Source of the DNA: CAYJEQ01 sp964370185
GTDB taxonomy: Bacteria > Bacillota > Clostridia > Oscillospirales > Ruminococcaceae
Direction of reading: 5' to 3'
Length of the DNA stretch: 38,892 nucleotides
Assembly (NCBI GenBank): GCA_964370185.1
Contig: CAYJIJ010000017.1
Location: forward strand, 1 to 38,892
The position numbers were made by a program, and so were the translations under genes. Shown here piece by piece: positions 14,928-22,699 of the stretch. The notes beneath the pieces are model-generated. The model saw only the letters and a program-made list of their open reading frames with translations. It was not told the origin of the DNA and made no database searches. Each line of letters begins with the position of its first letter. Positions within the stretch are counted from its first letter, which is position 1.

Positions 14928-16603
14928 AATGGTTAAGAAATACATCAATGAGCAAAAAGTTGATACCAACACAGATTATCACAATTTTCTTAGTAATACT
15001 TATGGCGGCTATCTCTATTGGTTCTCTTTTGACTGTTAATTCCCTTTCAAATCAACTAATTACAACAAATGTAAAGAATACCGAGGACTTAAACAGTATT
15101 ATTGAAACAATGTATCTGTGCCGTGTAACAGGGCGTGACATTCTTCTGCAAGAAGATGAAGAGCTTAGAATGGAAGCTTATGATAAATACTTAAATTATT
15201 TTAAAAGCCTTGATGAGCAGATGGATGCTTTCTTATTAAAGCTTGATGGTGAACGTGCTGAGGTGTTTTCTTCAATTATCGTGAGTAAAAACCAGTATAA
15301 AGATAGCATGATTTTATCTGCTGATTTAAAAAATGAGGGTGGACAGGACGAAGAAGCATTAGCGGCACTGAGGAGTGTTACTCCAGTCGCGAACGAATTC
15401 TTTGGCAATATTGCACTCTTTTTAGAAGATGAAGAAGCTATTATGAATGAAGTTGCTGAGAAAAACACTTCAACAGTAGCAACAGTTTCAGTAATAGGTG
15501 CAGTGAATGCAGCTTTTGTAATTCTTGTGCTAATAGTTCTGATAAAGACATTTGAAAAATCTATAAATCAGCAAATGAGCTCTTTAAAGAGTATTGTTTT
15601 TGATATAGTAAGCACGGGTGATACAAGTATAGAAGTCCCTGAGAGCCTACTTACCAATGATGAAATTGGTGAAATTGCAAAAGAAATGAAAAAGCTTACC
15701 GAAATGTTAGTGGTTTACTCTAATATAACAAATTCTTTAGCTGAAAAGGATTATAGAGTGGAAGTTCCTATTAAATCTGAAAAGGATACACTTTCAATCA
15801 GCTTAAATTCAATGGTAACTTCAAATAATGATATTCTCAGCGATATTATAGTAGCCGCAGGTCATGTATCAGTAGAGTCTAAGAACATTTACTCAAACGC
15901 ACAGACATTGGAAAGCGGAGTAACACAGCAGGCATCCTCCATAGACGAGCTTTCAAAACTACTTACAAACATAACAAGCGAAATTCAAGACAGTGCAAAA
16001 CAGGCAGAAAATTCGGTGAAATTAGCCGATAGAATGTCGAGTGATATTGATACAATTGACGAGCGCGTGAAAAACATGATTGAAGCGATGGATAAAATAT
16101 CTAAGTTTTCAAATGAAATTCAGCGAATTATCACTACAATTGATGATATATCATTCCAAACAAATATTTTGGCGCTGAATGCTGCGGTTGAAGCCGCACG
16201 AGCTGGTGCAGCTGGCAAGGGATTTGCTGTTGTAGCGGATGAAGTGAGAAACCTTGCAACTAAGAGTAGTGAAGCGGCCAAGCAAACAGCTTCGTTAATT
16301 GATAATTCCGCCGATGCAGTTCAATATGGAGAAAAGATTGCTCTGAGCGTTGAAAACGCACTGGGAGATGTGCTAAAAAGTGCAAATGGAATTTTAAGTT
16401 CAATAAAAAACATAAATAATTCTACAACAAAGCAAATCACATCAATAGATGCAATCCATACTGAGGTAAGCCAAATTTCGGAGGTTATCCAAGCTAATCA
16501 AGTCAATAGTGTTGAGAGTACACAGATTAGCACTAAGCTAAATACATATGCAAACAGTATGACCGACTTAGTTTCAGATTTTTCATTAAAATCAAATAAC
16601 TAA
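14912..16603 (+). CDS. Methyl-accepting chemotaxis protein, four-helix-bundle sensor type
   Basis: 563 residues. A membrane helix at about 20-42 and an all-helical outside domain of about 140 residues with the LCRVTGRDILLQED segment are typical of the 4HB_MCP ligand-binding fold. A second membrane helix spans about 186-212, followed by a HAMP region. The signalling domain has the conserved tip IDDISFQTNILALNAAVEAA and GFAVVADEVRNLA. The ATG has AAGGAG 8 nt upstream, and the same start region is also present before the N gap because of the contig overlap. Its sensor differs from that of the 10466-12112 receptor, so the two probably see different signals. A hairpin at 16698-16739 ends the unit. 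Confidence 0.95.
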   Translation: MGKYKEWLRNTSMSKKLIPTQIITIFLVILMAAISIGSLLTVNSLSNQLITTNVKNTEDLNSIIETMYLCRVTGRDILLQEDEELRMEAYDKYLNYFKSLDEQMDAFLLKLDGERAEVFSSIIVSKNQYKDSMILSADLKNEGGQDEEALAALRSVTPVANEFFGNIALFLEDEEAIMNEVAEKNTSTVATVSVIGAVNAAFVILVLIVLIKTFEKSINQQMSSLKSIVFDIVSTGDTSIEVPESLLTNDEIGEIAKEMKKLTEMLVVYSNITNSLAEKDYRVEVPIKSEKDTLSISLNSMVTSNNDILSDIIVAAGHVSVESKNIYSNAQTLESGVTQQASSIDELSKLLTNITSEIQDSAKQAENSVKLADRMSSDIDTIDERVKNMIEAMDKISKFSNEIQRIITTIDDISFQTNILALNAAVEAARAGAAGKGFAVVADEVRNLATKSSEAAKQTASLIDNSADAVQYGEKIALSVENALGDVLKSANGILSSIKNINNSTTKQITSIDAIHTEVSQISEVIQANQVNSVESTQISTKLNTYANSMTDLVSDFSLKSNN

Positions 16604-16652
16604 ATAAGGTGAGTGTTCGGCACGCTGAACACGGCTCAAATTTGATTGGGGT

Positions 16653-16677
16653 AACTCATATAATCCCCATATGAGTT
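16653..16677 (+). terminator. Hairpin downstream of the second chemoreceptor gene
   Basis: 9-bp perfect stem, AACTCATAT with ATATGAGTT, and a 7-nt loop, without a clear T-run. A smaller GTGTTC/GAACAC hairpin lies at 16613-16632. Probably accessory to the stronger hairpin at 16698. Confidence 0.4.
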
Positions 16678-16697
16678 GTTGTAAAAACATAAAATTA

Positions 16698-16739
16698 TTA
16701 GGGTATTATCTGCGCAGAGTTTTGCAGATAATACCCTAA
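16698..16739. terminator. Bidirectional terminator between the chemoreceptor and the PilN-like gene
   Basis: 16-bp perfect stem (16698-16713 with 16724-16739) and a 10-nt loop. AT-rich tracts on both sides (ATTTATTG to the right, AATAATTTT on the minus strand) fit convergent genes. Confidence 0.8.
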
Positions 16740-16750
16740 ATTTATTGATT

Positions 16751-17248
16751 TTAATTTGATATAGTCGTGTATATTGTATAATTATTATTGCTGACTGGGC
16801 TGTAAAACACCGTGGTAAACCTACCTGTTTTTGCTAAAGAATTGCAAAACTCCTCCACTACCTCGGTGGAAGACTCAAAATCAATTTCAACAGTGTCGTC
16901 AGCTCCAAAGCGAAACATTGTGATTTCGCCCTCTTCTTTTGGTAGAGCAGTAACAATGCTCAAAAATAAGCTGAAATCTTCATCTGGGCTAAAATTTCTG
17001 CTCACCGAACTGTCCACAGCGGCAAGGGTGTAGAGGGTAAAACTGCTAAATAAATTCGGAGTGTCCTCAAGATTTGAAAGGTCTATACCTACATCACCTT
17101 CGGGTAGGTATCGGCTTAGGAAATCACTGTCGATATCGGGTAGCTCATAGGAAATTACATCCGCGACCCAATAGCCAGAAAAATGTATTAAAACCATCAT
17201 GGTAACAGCCGCTATAAAATCAATTAGAGCTGATTTATATATCCGCAT
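16751..17248 (-). CDS. Small membrane-anchored protein resembling the outer domain of PilN
   Basis: 165 residues with one N-terminal membrane helix (about 8-28) and an extracytoplasmic remainder. The last 75 residues (DFSLFLSIVTALPKEEGEIT, then TVEIDFESSTEVVEEFCNSL and GRFTTVFYSPVS) follow the pattern of the PilN/fimbrial-assembly periplasmic domain: a helix ending in LP, a beta strand, then a helix with F-x-x-L before a final strand. I saw no PilM-binding N-terminal motif, so this is structural inference. It lies 25 nt after rsmE on the same strand and probably shares its transcript. The pilus-like operon is 8 kb away. It could instead be an unrelated envelope protein. Confidence 0.6.
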   Translation of the reverse strand: MRIYKSALIDFIAAVTMMVLIHFSGYWVADVISYELPDIDSDFLSRYLPEGDVGIDLSNLEDTPNLFSSFTLYTLAAVDSSVSRNFSPDEDFSLFLSIVTALPKEEGEITMFRFGADDTVEIDFESSTEVVEEFCNSLAKTGRFTTVFYSPVSNNNYTIYTTISN

Positions 17249-17273
17249 TGCACCACCGCCAATCTAAATTTAA

Positions 17274-17996
17274 TTAAAACTCCCCACAGGCATACATAAT
17301 GGCGGAAATTGCAGAAAGGGGAGCGGTTTCACATCTTAAAATCCTCTTGCCAAGGGAAAGCGAATGTATTTTATTCTCCATAGCAAATTTTACTTCTTCA
17401 GCTTCAAATCCGCCCTCTGAGCCAACCATAATAGCTATTTCGGAAAACTCATTTTTCATGACATCACTGAGCTTTTCGGTGGAATTCTCATAAAATATTA
17501 TGCCGCACTCAGAATTTGACATTTTCTCCACTGCCTCTTTAAAGCTTAAAATACCACAAATGGCAGGGATTATTCCTCTACCACTTTGCTTTGCGGCTTC
17601 AAGGGCAATTTTTTCATAGCGCTTCTGCTTCTTCACCCAAGAAGCATCATCGGGGCGTGAGACACAGCGTTTTGTGAGTACAAATACAATTTTATGCACA
17701 CCAAGCTCCACCGACTTTTGGATAACAGTCTCTGCTTTATCACCCTTTGGCATTGCCATGTAAAGGGTGATTTTTACTTTTGACTCGCTGGGACTTATGC
17801 ATTTATCTGTAATTTTAAAGCTTATGCTATTTTTATCTATCTCGGTTATTAAAGCGGTGTAATCACTGCCCAAAGTATCACAAAGGGTTATTTCATCGCC
17901 TATTTTTGCCCTCAGTGAAGTAGCGAGATGTTTGGCGTCTTCCCCTGTGATATATGCTACATCTCCACTTATATTATTGGTGAAAAATCTCGGCAT
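17274..17996 (-). CDS. rsmE: 16S rRNA m3U1498 methyltransferase RsmE
   Basis: Methylates N3 of U1498 in helix 44 of 16S rRNA using S-adenosylmethionine. 240 residues, near the family length. An N-terminal PUA-like domain (MPRFFTNNISGDVAYITGED, HLATSLRAKIGDEITL) is followed by the SPOUT methyltransferase domain with AMPKGDKAETVIQKSVELGV, the knot motif VGSEGGFEAEEV and the C-terminal SLGKRILRCETAPLSAISAI. prmA ends 6 nt upstream, the usual Bacillota order prmA-rsmE. Here, however, the pair is not behind dnaJ but about 8 kb away on the opposite strand. Confidence 0.95.
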   Translation of the reverse strand: MPRFFTNNISGDVAYITGEDAKHLATSLRAKIGDEITLCDTLGSDYTALITEIDKNSISFKITDKCISPSESKVKITLYMAMPKGDKAETVIQKSVELGVHKIVFVLTKRCVSRPDDASWVKKQKRYEKIALEAAKQSGRGIIPAICGILSFKEAVEKMSNSECGIIFYENSTEKLSDVMKNEFSEIAIMVGSEGGFEAEEVKFAMENKIHSLSLGKRILRCETAPLSAISAIMYACGEF

Positions 17997-18002
17997 ATGT
18001 CC

Positions 18003-18926
18003 TTACCTCCGCTCATAGCAAAGAGCTACCCAACCGCCCTTCGCAAGTCGCTTATGTAGCTTTAAGCCGATGCTCTCCATCACTGAAACAACATCCGCTT
18101 CTCTCTCCTCAATAATTCCACTGAGGATGAGTTTGCCGTCTGCCTTTAAGAAGGGGAGAATATCGCCTGAGAGCCTGATGATTACATCTGCAACAATATT
18201 TGCACAGATTATATCGAATTCGCCTTCCACTTTTTTCACTAAATCACCTTGCAAAAATAGCGCATCTTCTATTTTATTGAGCTGTGCATTTTCCTGTGCA
18301 ACTCTCACGGCTACCGCATCAATATCAACACCTACAACACGCCTACAACCAAGCAGTGAAGCGGCAATGGAGAGTATCCCACTACCACAGCCCACATCGA
18401 GCATACTCATTCCATCATGCACATGCTTATCAAGAAGTTTTACGCAAAGTGTGGTTGTGTCGTGCGTGCCGGTGCCAAATGCCATTCCAGGGTCGAGCGT
18501 TATTATTTTATCCGTATGCTTTTCTCTTTCATACTCTTCCCAAGATGGACAAACCACCACATTTTCAGAAATTCTCACAGGATGGTAGTATTTTTTCCAA
18601 GCAGTTGCCCATTCTTCTTCGATAACCTCGGAAGTGGAAATTTCATGTACAATACCATCTTCACGAAGCCTCTGCGAAATAAAACTAACTGCCTCCATAG
18701 GGTTTTCCTCGGGGCTTATGTATATGTGCACTATGCCGTGCTCCCTATCTTTTTTTAGCAGGTCTTCATCAATTAAATCAATACCTGAAATTTTAGGAGC
18801 TTCTATAAGCAAATCGGAATAATCTTCGATATAGATGCCATATGGTACGGTCATTTGGGCACAGGCGGAAGCCGCCTCTATATCTTTAGAGCCCACAGTA
18901 ATATTTATTTCAGTCCAGCTTGTCAT
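18003..18926 (-). CDS. prmA: Ribosomal protein L11 methyltransferase PrmA
   Basis: Trimethylates ribosomal protein L11 with S-adenosylmethionine. 307 residues. The N-terminal ferredoxin-like L11-recognition domain occupies about residues 1-120. It is followed by WKKYYHPVRISENVVVCPSW, the family loop DPGMAFGTGTHDTT, and the SAM-binding motif MLDVGCGSGILSIAA. The catalytic-region motif is ICANIVADVI. The ATG has GAGGTG 7 nt upstream. It heads the unit prmA, rsmE, PilN-like. Confidence 0.96.
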   Translation of the reverse strand: MTSWTEINITVGSKDIEAASACAQMTVPYGIYIEDYSDLLIEAPKISGIDLIDEDLLKKDREHGIVHIYISPEENPMEAVSFISQRLREDGIVHEISTSEVIEEEWATAWKKYYHPVRISENVVVCPSWEEYEREKHTDKIITLDPGMAFGTGTHDTTTLCVKLLDKHVHDGMSMLDVGCGSGILSIAASLLGCRRVVGVDIDAVAVRVAQENAQLNKIEDALFLQGDLVKKVEGEFDIICANIVADVIIRLSGDILPFLKADGKLILSGIIEEREADVVSVMESIGLKLHKRLAKGGWVALCYERR

Positions 18927-19225
18927 TATTATTCACCTCAAAAATTTTTTAGCAAGTTCTCCCAACCATTCAAACCACTTAAGAAATTTGTAATTGATAT
19001 CAGAGATTTAAATGATGGAGAAAACTTTTAAGCATTAAGCTAATGATCATAGTCGATACTACATTCTATCATAAAAAAGCAAAAAATAAAAGTATATAAG
19101 CCTTTTCTGCACAGAATATGCGAATTTTGAATAAAATAGAAATAAACATAGGTTTTGTTATTTTAAGATGATATTTAACTCATTTTAATATAACAGCACC
19201 CACCCACGAATGAGGAGTTATTTAG
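18927..19225. other. Divergent intergenic region, prmA / P-loop gene
   Basis: 299 nt of AT-rich DNA holding both 5' regions. The only clear signals are GAGGTG before prmA (18937-18942) and AGGAG before the plus-strand gene. No RNA gene, riboswitch or convincing promoter pair was recognised. Confidence 0.5.
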
Positions 19226-20314
19226 ATGAAGAATGCAAAATATTATGATTTTTTTCTCTCCAGTAATACACCGCAGGGGTTTGTTTCAAAATTTAGCGAA
19301 TTCACACCTGAAAACAATGATTTTAAATGCTATATTTTACATGGTACACCCGGTGCTGGGAAATCGGGTATAATAAGTGCAGTGAGCGAAATGTTAAAAG
19401 CAGAGGGAAATATTAGTGAGCGAATATTTTGTTGTAATGATATATCTACCCTCGACGGTGTTATTTGTCATGAGAGGGGGATAGCTGTTGCCGATGGGAC
19501 ATATCCACATATAATAAACCCCACATATCCACAGGCAACACATAAAGTCATATCCCTGTACGACTGTTGCGACAGTGATAAAATATACTCGCACCGATAT
19601 GAAATAGCCCAGGCGAAGGACATGGTAACACGCTCAAATAAGTATTGCCAGCGATTTCTCTCAGCTTCTGGGCAGCTCATGAACGATAGTTTTCAGCTCT
19701 CACTCGAAGTTACCGATGTGCAAAAAGTGGGGGCACTTGCAAAGCGTGTGGCAAACAGAGAGTTTAAAGTGCATCGCAAAAGAAGCATTGCTGGCAAGGA
19801 ATATATACGCTTTTTATCTGGTATTACAAAGCAGGGGATAGTTATGCACAAAAACACTCCTCATGAACTCGCTGAAAATATCTATCTCTTAGAAGATGAG
19901 TATGGAGCCTCTTCAAAACTACTTTTATCGGCACTGCGCTCATATGCACTTGAAGCGGGGTATGATGTATATAGTTGCTACTGTCCGTTTTTTCCCCATA
20001 CCAAGATGGAGCATATGTTTATACCGCAGTTAAGCTTGGGATTTATGACTACAAATAAATATCACCCGATAGATGTAAACCCCTACAAGGTAATAAATTC
20101 ACGGAGATTTAGCGATGTAAGTGAGCTAAAAAGCAGAAAAAAACGAATAACTTTCAACAAAAAATCGGCATTCCAATTGCTTGACCAAGCGTTTATTCAA
20201 TTAGATGAAATATGTGGATACAATACAAAGCTTCAAAATATATATGGAAGATACACAAATTATGATATGGTAGAGTGCATAAAAGATAAACTTTTAAAGG
20301 AAATAGAGAGATAA
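19226..20314 (+). CDS. P-loop NTPase of the PRK06851-like family
   Basis: 362 residues. Near the N-terminus: FFLSSNTPQGFVSKFSEF, then YILHGTPGAGKSGIISAV with a clear Walker A (GTPGAGKS), then ISTLDGVICHERGIAVADGT and YPHIINPTYPQATHKVISLY. This order matches a conserved Clostridia/Bacilli family of putative ATPases whose members often have two P-loop-like halves. The second half here (QGIVMHKNTPHELAENIYLL, then SALRSYALEAGYDVYSCYCP) lacks a recognisable Walker A, so one nucleotide site may be lost. The biological role is not known. The ATG follows AGGAG by 8 nt, and the gene appears monocistronic. Confidence 0.7.
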   Translation: MKNAKYYDFFLSSNTPQGFVSKFSEFTPENNDFKCYILHGTPGAGKSGIISAVSEMLKAEGNISERIFCCNDISTLDGVICHERGIAVADGTYPHIINPTYPQATHKVISLYDCCDSDKIYSHRYEIAQAKDMVTRSNKYCQRFLSASGQLMNDSFQLSLEVTDVQKVGALAKRVANREFKVHRKRSIAGKEYIRFLSGITKQGIVMHKNTPHELAENIYLLEDEYGASSKLLLSALRSYALEAGYDVYSCYCPFFPHTKMEHMFIPQLSLGFMTTNKYHPIDVNPYKVINSRRFSDVSELKSRKKRITFNKKSAFQLLDQAFIQLDEICGYNTKLQNIYGRYTNYDMVECIKDKLLKEIER

Positions 20315-20422
20315 ATATATTCTTATTAATAGTCGTTTTACGAATTAACTATTCACTTTTCACTCAAAATAATCCATCTTGGGCATCCCCACCCTTTGCA
20401 AATTCAAATCTTCTTAAAGATA

Positions 20423-20462
20423 AAGCCTTTTTCCACTCGCTTCAGCGAGTGGAAAAAGGCTT
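20423..20462. terminator. Bidirectional hairpin between the P-loop gene and the cyclophilin gene
   Basis: Perfect 18-bp stem (20423-20440 with 20445-20462) and loop TTCA. There is no immediate T-run on the plus side; TTTATCTTT follows on the minus side. Confidence 0.7.
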
Positions 20463-20538
20463 AAAACTTATAAACTATGTTTTTTTAAAAAGAAGTAAAA
20501 CTTTATTTTGTGCAAAAGCCACCTCTTTACTTTTAGCT

Positions 20539-21282
20539 TTAAATAATTTCAATGCTATTTATCATTATATCATCTAAAGGCCTATTGTTTTCATCCGTTT
20601 GGGCGGAGGATATTTGATTTACTATCTCCATTCCCTCAGTCACATAACCAAATACTGTGTATTCCCAATCAAGTGAGGGTGCGCCGAGGTGGGAGGAGTA
20701 TATTTCTGAAACAATGGAGGGGGTTTGAGTTTCCTTTAGCGAAGAAATCTGATCATCTATGGGAATACTGCTGTCCACGATGAAAAATTGACTAAAATTA
20801 GAGTTTGCAGTTCCATTGTTAGACATTGAAAGGGCACCGTTAAAATGATAAAGCGAGCCATAAAATTCCACGCCAAATCCTTCACCTGAAGCGCTTTCGC
20901 CACCATCACTGTTTGGGTCACCACTTTGTATTATGAAGTCATTTATCACACGATGAAAAGGCATATTATCATAATACCCATTATTTGCATGTGTCACAAA
21001 ATTTTCTACTGCAATTGGAGCTTCCGTAGGAAATAGTGTTATAGAAATATCTCCGAGAGATGTGTTTATCACCGCCTGAATGGCATCATCGGGTATTTCA
21101 GTGCCAAGGTAAAGGCCGGAAATTTTAGTGGATATAGTTTGTAGATCTTCTTCAGTTAATGTGGAAGAGGTGGCAGGTTCAGATGTTTCAGCATCTGACG
21201 GAGTGTTACCACTTCCACTGCAAGCTGAAAGTAAAAAAACTACCGAAATGAAAAGTGCAATATATTTTTTGTTAAAATGCAT
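20539..21282 (-). CDS. Peptidyl-prolyl cis-trans isomerase, cyclophilin type, lipoprotein
   Basis: Catalyses prolyl isomerisation in proteins outside the membrane. The N-terminus has a lipoprotein signal with lipobox LLSAC (Cys near residue 21), then a Ser/Thr-rich linker. From about residue 66 a cyclophilin domain follows: INTSLGDISITLFPTEAPIA, FVTHANNGYYDNMPFHRVIN, DFIIQSGDPN, SQFFIVDSS, and VFGYVTEGMEIVNQI. The catalytic-region FHRVI and the Q of IQSGDP are kept. At 247 residues it is a single-domain enzyme with a modest insertion (SLKETQTPSIVSEIYSSHLG). It is probably involved in folding of secreted proteins. Start ATG with GGAG upstream. Confidence 0.93.
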   Translation of the reverse strand: MHFNKKYIALFISVVFLLSACSGSGNTPSDAETSEPATSSTLTEEDLQTISTKISGLYLGTEIPDDAIQAVINTSLGDISITLFPTEAPIAVENFVTHANNGYYDNMPFHRVINDFIIQSGDPNSDGGESASGEGFGVEFYGSLYHFNGALSMSNNGTANSNFSQFFIVDSSIPIDDQISSLKETQTPSIVSEIYSSHLGAPSLDWEYTVFGYVTEGMEIVNQISSAQTDENNRPLDDIMINSIEII

Positions 21283-21404
21283 CTATAAATACTCCATTCT
21301 AAATTTATAACTCATACTATTATACATTATTTTTATCTTATTTTAAATTAACCGACTGTAAATTTTTAAAAAAATAATTTTAAAAAAGTTTAGTACACTT
21401 AAAA

Positions 21405-21440
21405 TTAGACTATGGCAGCTATTGGTCTGCCACAGTCTAA
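21405..21440 (-). terminator. Terminator of the SARP/BTAD pair
   Basis: 14-nt arms (21405-21418 with 21427-21440, 13 of 14 pairs) and an 8-nt loop. On the minus strand AATTTT follows the stem, with T-rich stretches further on. Confidence 0.65.
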
Positions 21441-21472
21441 AATAATTACTTGAAACAATATAAATTTAAAGC

Positions 21473-22660
21473 TTATGAATCTTTGCCAAGCTCCATCAGT
21501 TTAAAATCAAATTTATAGCCTGAATTCTCAGTGTCTGAATAAAATGTACTACGTAGTCGCTTCATAACCATATCGCCCACATCAAATGTTTCAATACTTG
21601 GTAGTAATATAGCATATTGGCTTGGACTGTATCTTGAAATTGTATCACCTGTTCTGAGATTATCCCTAAGCAAATCTCTGAGACGGCGCATTGCAAAGTC
21701 GAGCTCAAGTGCATTAGTTTCGCTTAATCCACTATAGCGTATGTTAATTATTGCTAAAAACATAGTGGAATTCAAACGCTGTAAGTTCCTCATGTAAAGA
21801 CGATATATATCTTTGAAAATTGAGTACTCACAGACAAATCCACCTTTGTCTACATCATCTGTTTTAAGGTCATTGTAAATTTCTTCAATATTAGCCTCAG
21901 CTTTTTGCTCGTTGACTACAAGCTCCCTATAAAAATCCAATATCTCCTGAGAAGGTGGAACACCTAAATGAGCATAATGTAGCTCGGTGATATTTTGATA
22001 CTGGAGGAGAGCGTTTTTACTCTTGCCCATTTTAAGAAGAGCGGACATAAGCTCAATATTTAAAACAGAGTCAAATGTATCAACCTCAAGTGCAGTCTTA
22101 CATATTCTAATCACTTCGCTGTATTTTTTTTGTTCATTAAGCAATGTGATGTATCTGTATACAGTTCTAAGATAAAGGTTATGGTAGTAATAGGATTTAG
22201 GAGCAATCCAAGTATTTATACTTGAATCAACAAGTAAGTCATCATTATACATATAGATAATGTCTTCAAACAGCTGCTTGCTGTCGTTATTAAGCTCGCT
22301 TACCTTATCTATTTCTTTGCAGATATCATCCATCTTAGCCATGTCTATATCACATTCAAGATCAGGGTTCCACATATAGGCACCTCTACGGGTGACAATT
22401 GCATTTGGCAGGCCAAGTTCGCTAAGGTCTTTTCTCAGTCTGCTGATAAGTGTTTTTAGTGTGTTTTCAAGAGTGAAATCATCTTTGCCATTCCACAAAA
22501 CATCCACTAAACTCGAAACAGTCGCAGGTTTTGCTCTGTTTACAATCAAATATTCAAGTAAAAGTAGCTTTTTTGGCGATTGCTTAAACTTTTTAGCTAT
22601 ATCAATGCCATCTACAACTATTCTCAGCTCGCCCAAAGTGAAAATCTGAATAGCGCTCAT
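21473..22660 (-). CDS. SARP/BTAD-type regulator with degenerate GGDEF-like C-terminal domain
   Basis: 395 residues in three parts. Residues 1-100 are an OmpR-like winged helix (IQIFTLGELRIVVDGIDI, LENTLKTLISRLRKDL, AIVTRRGAYMW). Residues 105-250 are a helical BTAD domain (LFEDIIYMYNDDLLVDSSIN, then YSEVIRICKTALEVD and ALLQYQNITELHYAHLGVPP). Residues 275-395 look like a GGDEF fold: STMFLAIINIRYSGL takes the place of the metal-binding strand, and RTGDTISRYSPSQYAILLP (336-354) the place of RxxD-x4-RYGGDEF. The active-site signature is lost but the RxxD position is kept, so binding without catalysis is possible. GGAGG stands 7 nt before the ATG. The paralogue lies 39 nt upstream on the same strand. 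Target genes are unknown. Confidence 0.8.
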   Translation of the reverse strand: MSAIQIFTLGELRIVVDGIDIAKKFKQSPKKLLLLEYLIVNRAKPATVSSLVDVLWNGKDDFTLENTLKTLISRLRKDLSELGLPNAIVTRRGAYMWNPDLECDIDMAKMDDICKEIDKVSELNNDSKQLFEDIIYMYNDDLLVDSSINTWIAPKSYYYHNLYLRTVYRYITLLNEQKKYSEVIRICKTALEVDTFDSVLNIELMSALLKMGKSKNALLQYQNITELHYAHLGVPPSQEILDFYRELVVNEQKAEANIEEIYNDLKTDDVDKGGFVCEYSIFKDIYRLYMRNLQRLNSTMFLAIINIRYSGLSETNALELDFAMRRLRDLLRDNLRTGDTISRYSPSQYAILLPSIETFDVGDMVMKRLRSTFYSDTENSGYKFDFKLMELGKDS

Positions 22661-22699
22661 TCAATCCCCTCCTCTCTATATATTTTTTTGGGGTATAAA

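Noticed and set aside
14734..14982. Minus-strand frame running through the N gap
   Set aside because: It depends on unknown bases, lies antisense to the chemoreceptor start and has no coding character.
18070..18588. 172-codon plus-strand frame inside prmA
   Set aside because: Antisense shadow; Ser/Thr-rich low-complexity translation typical of reversed codons.
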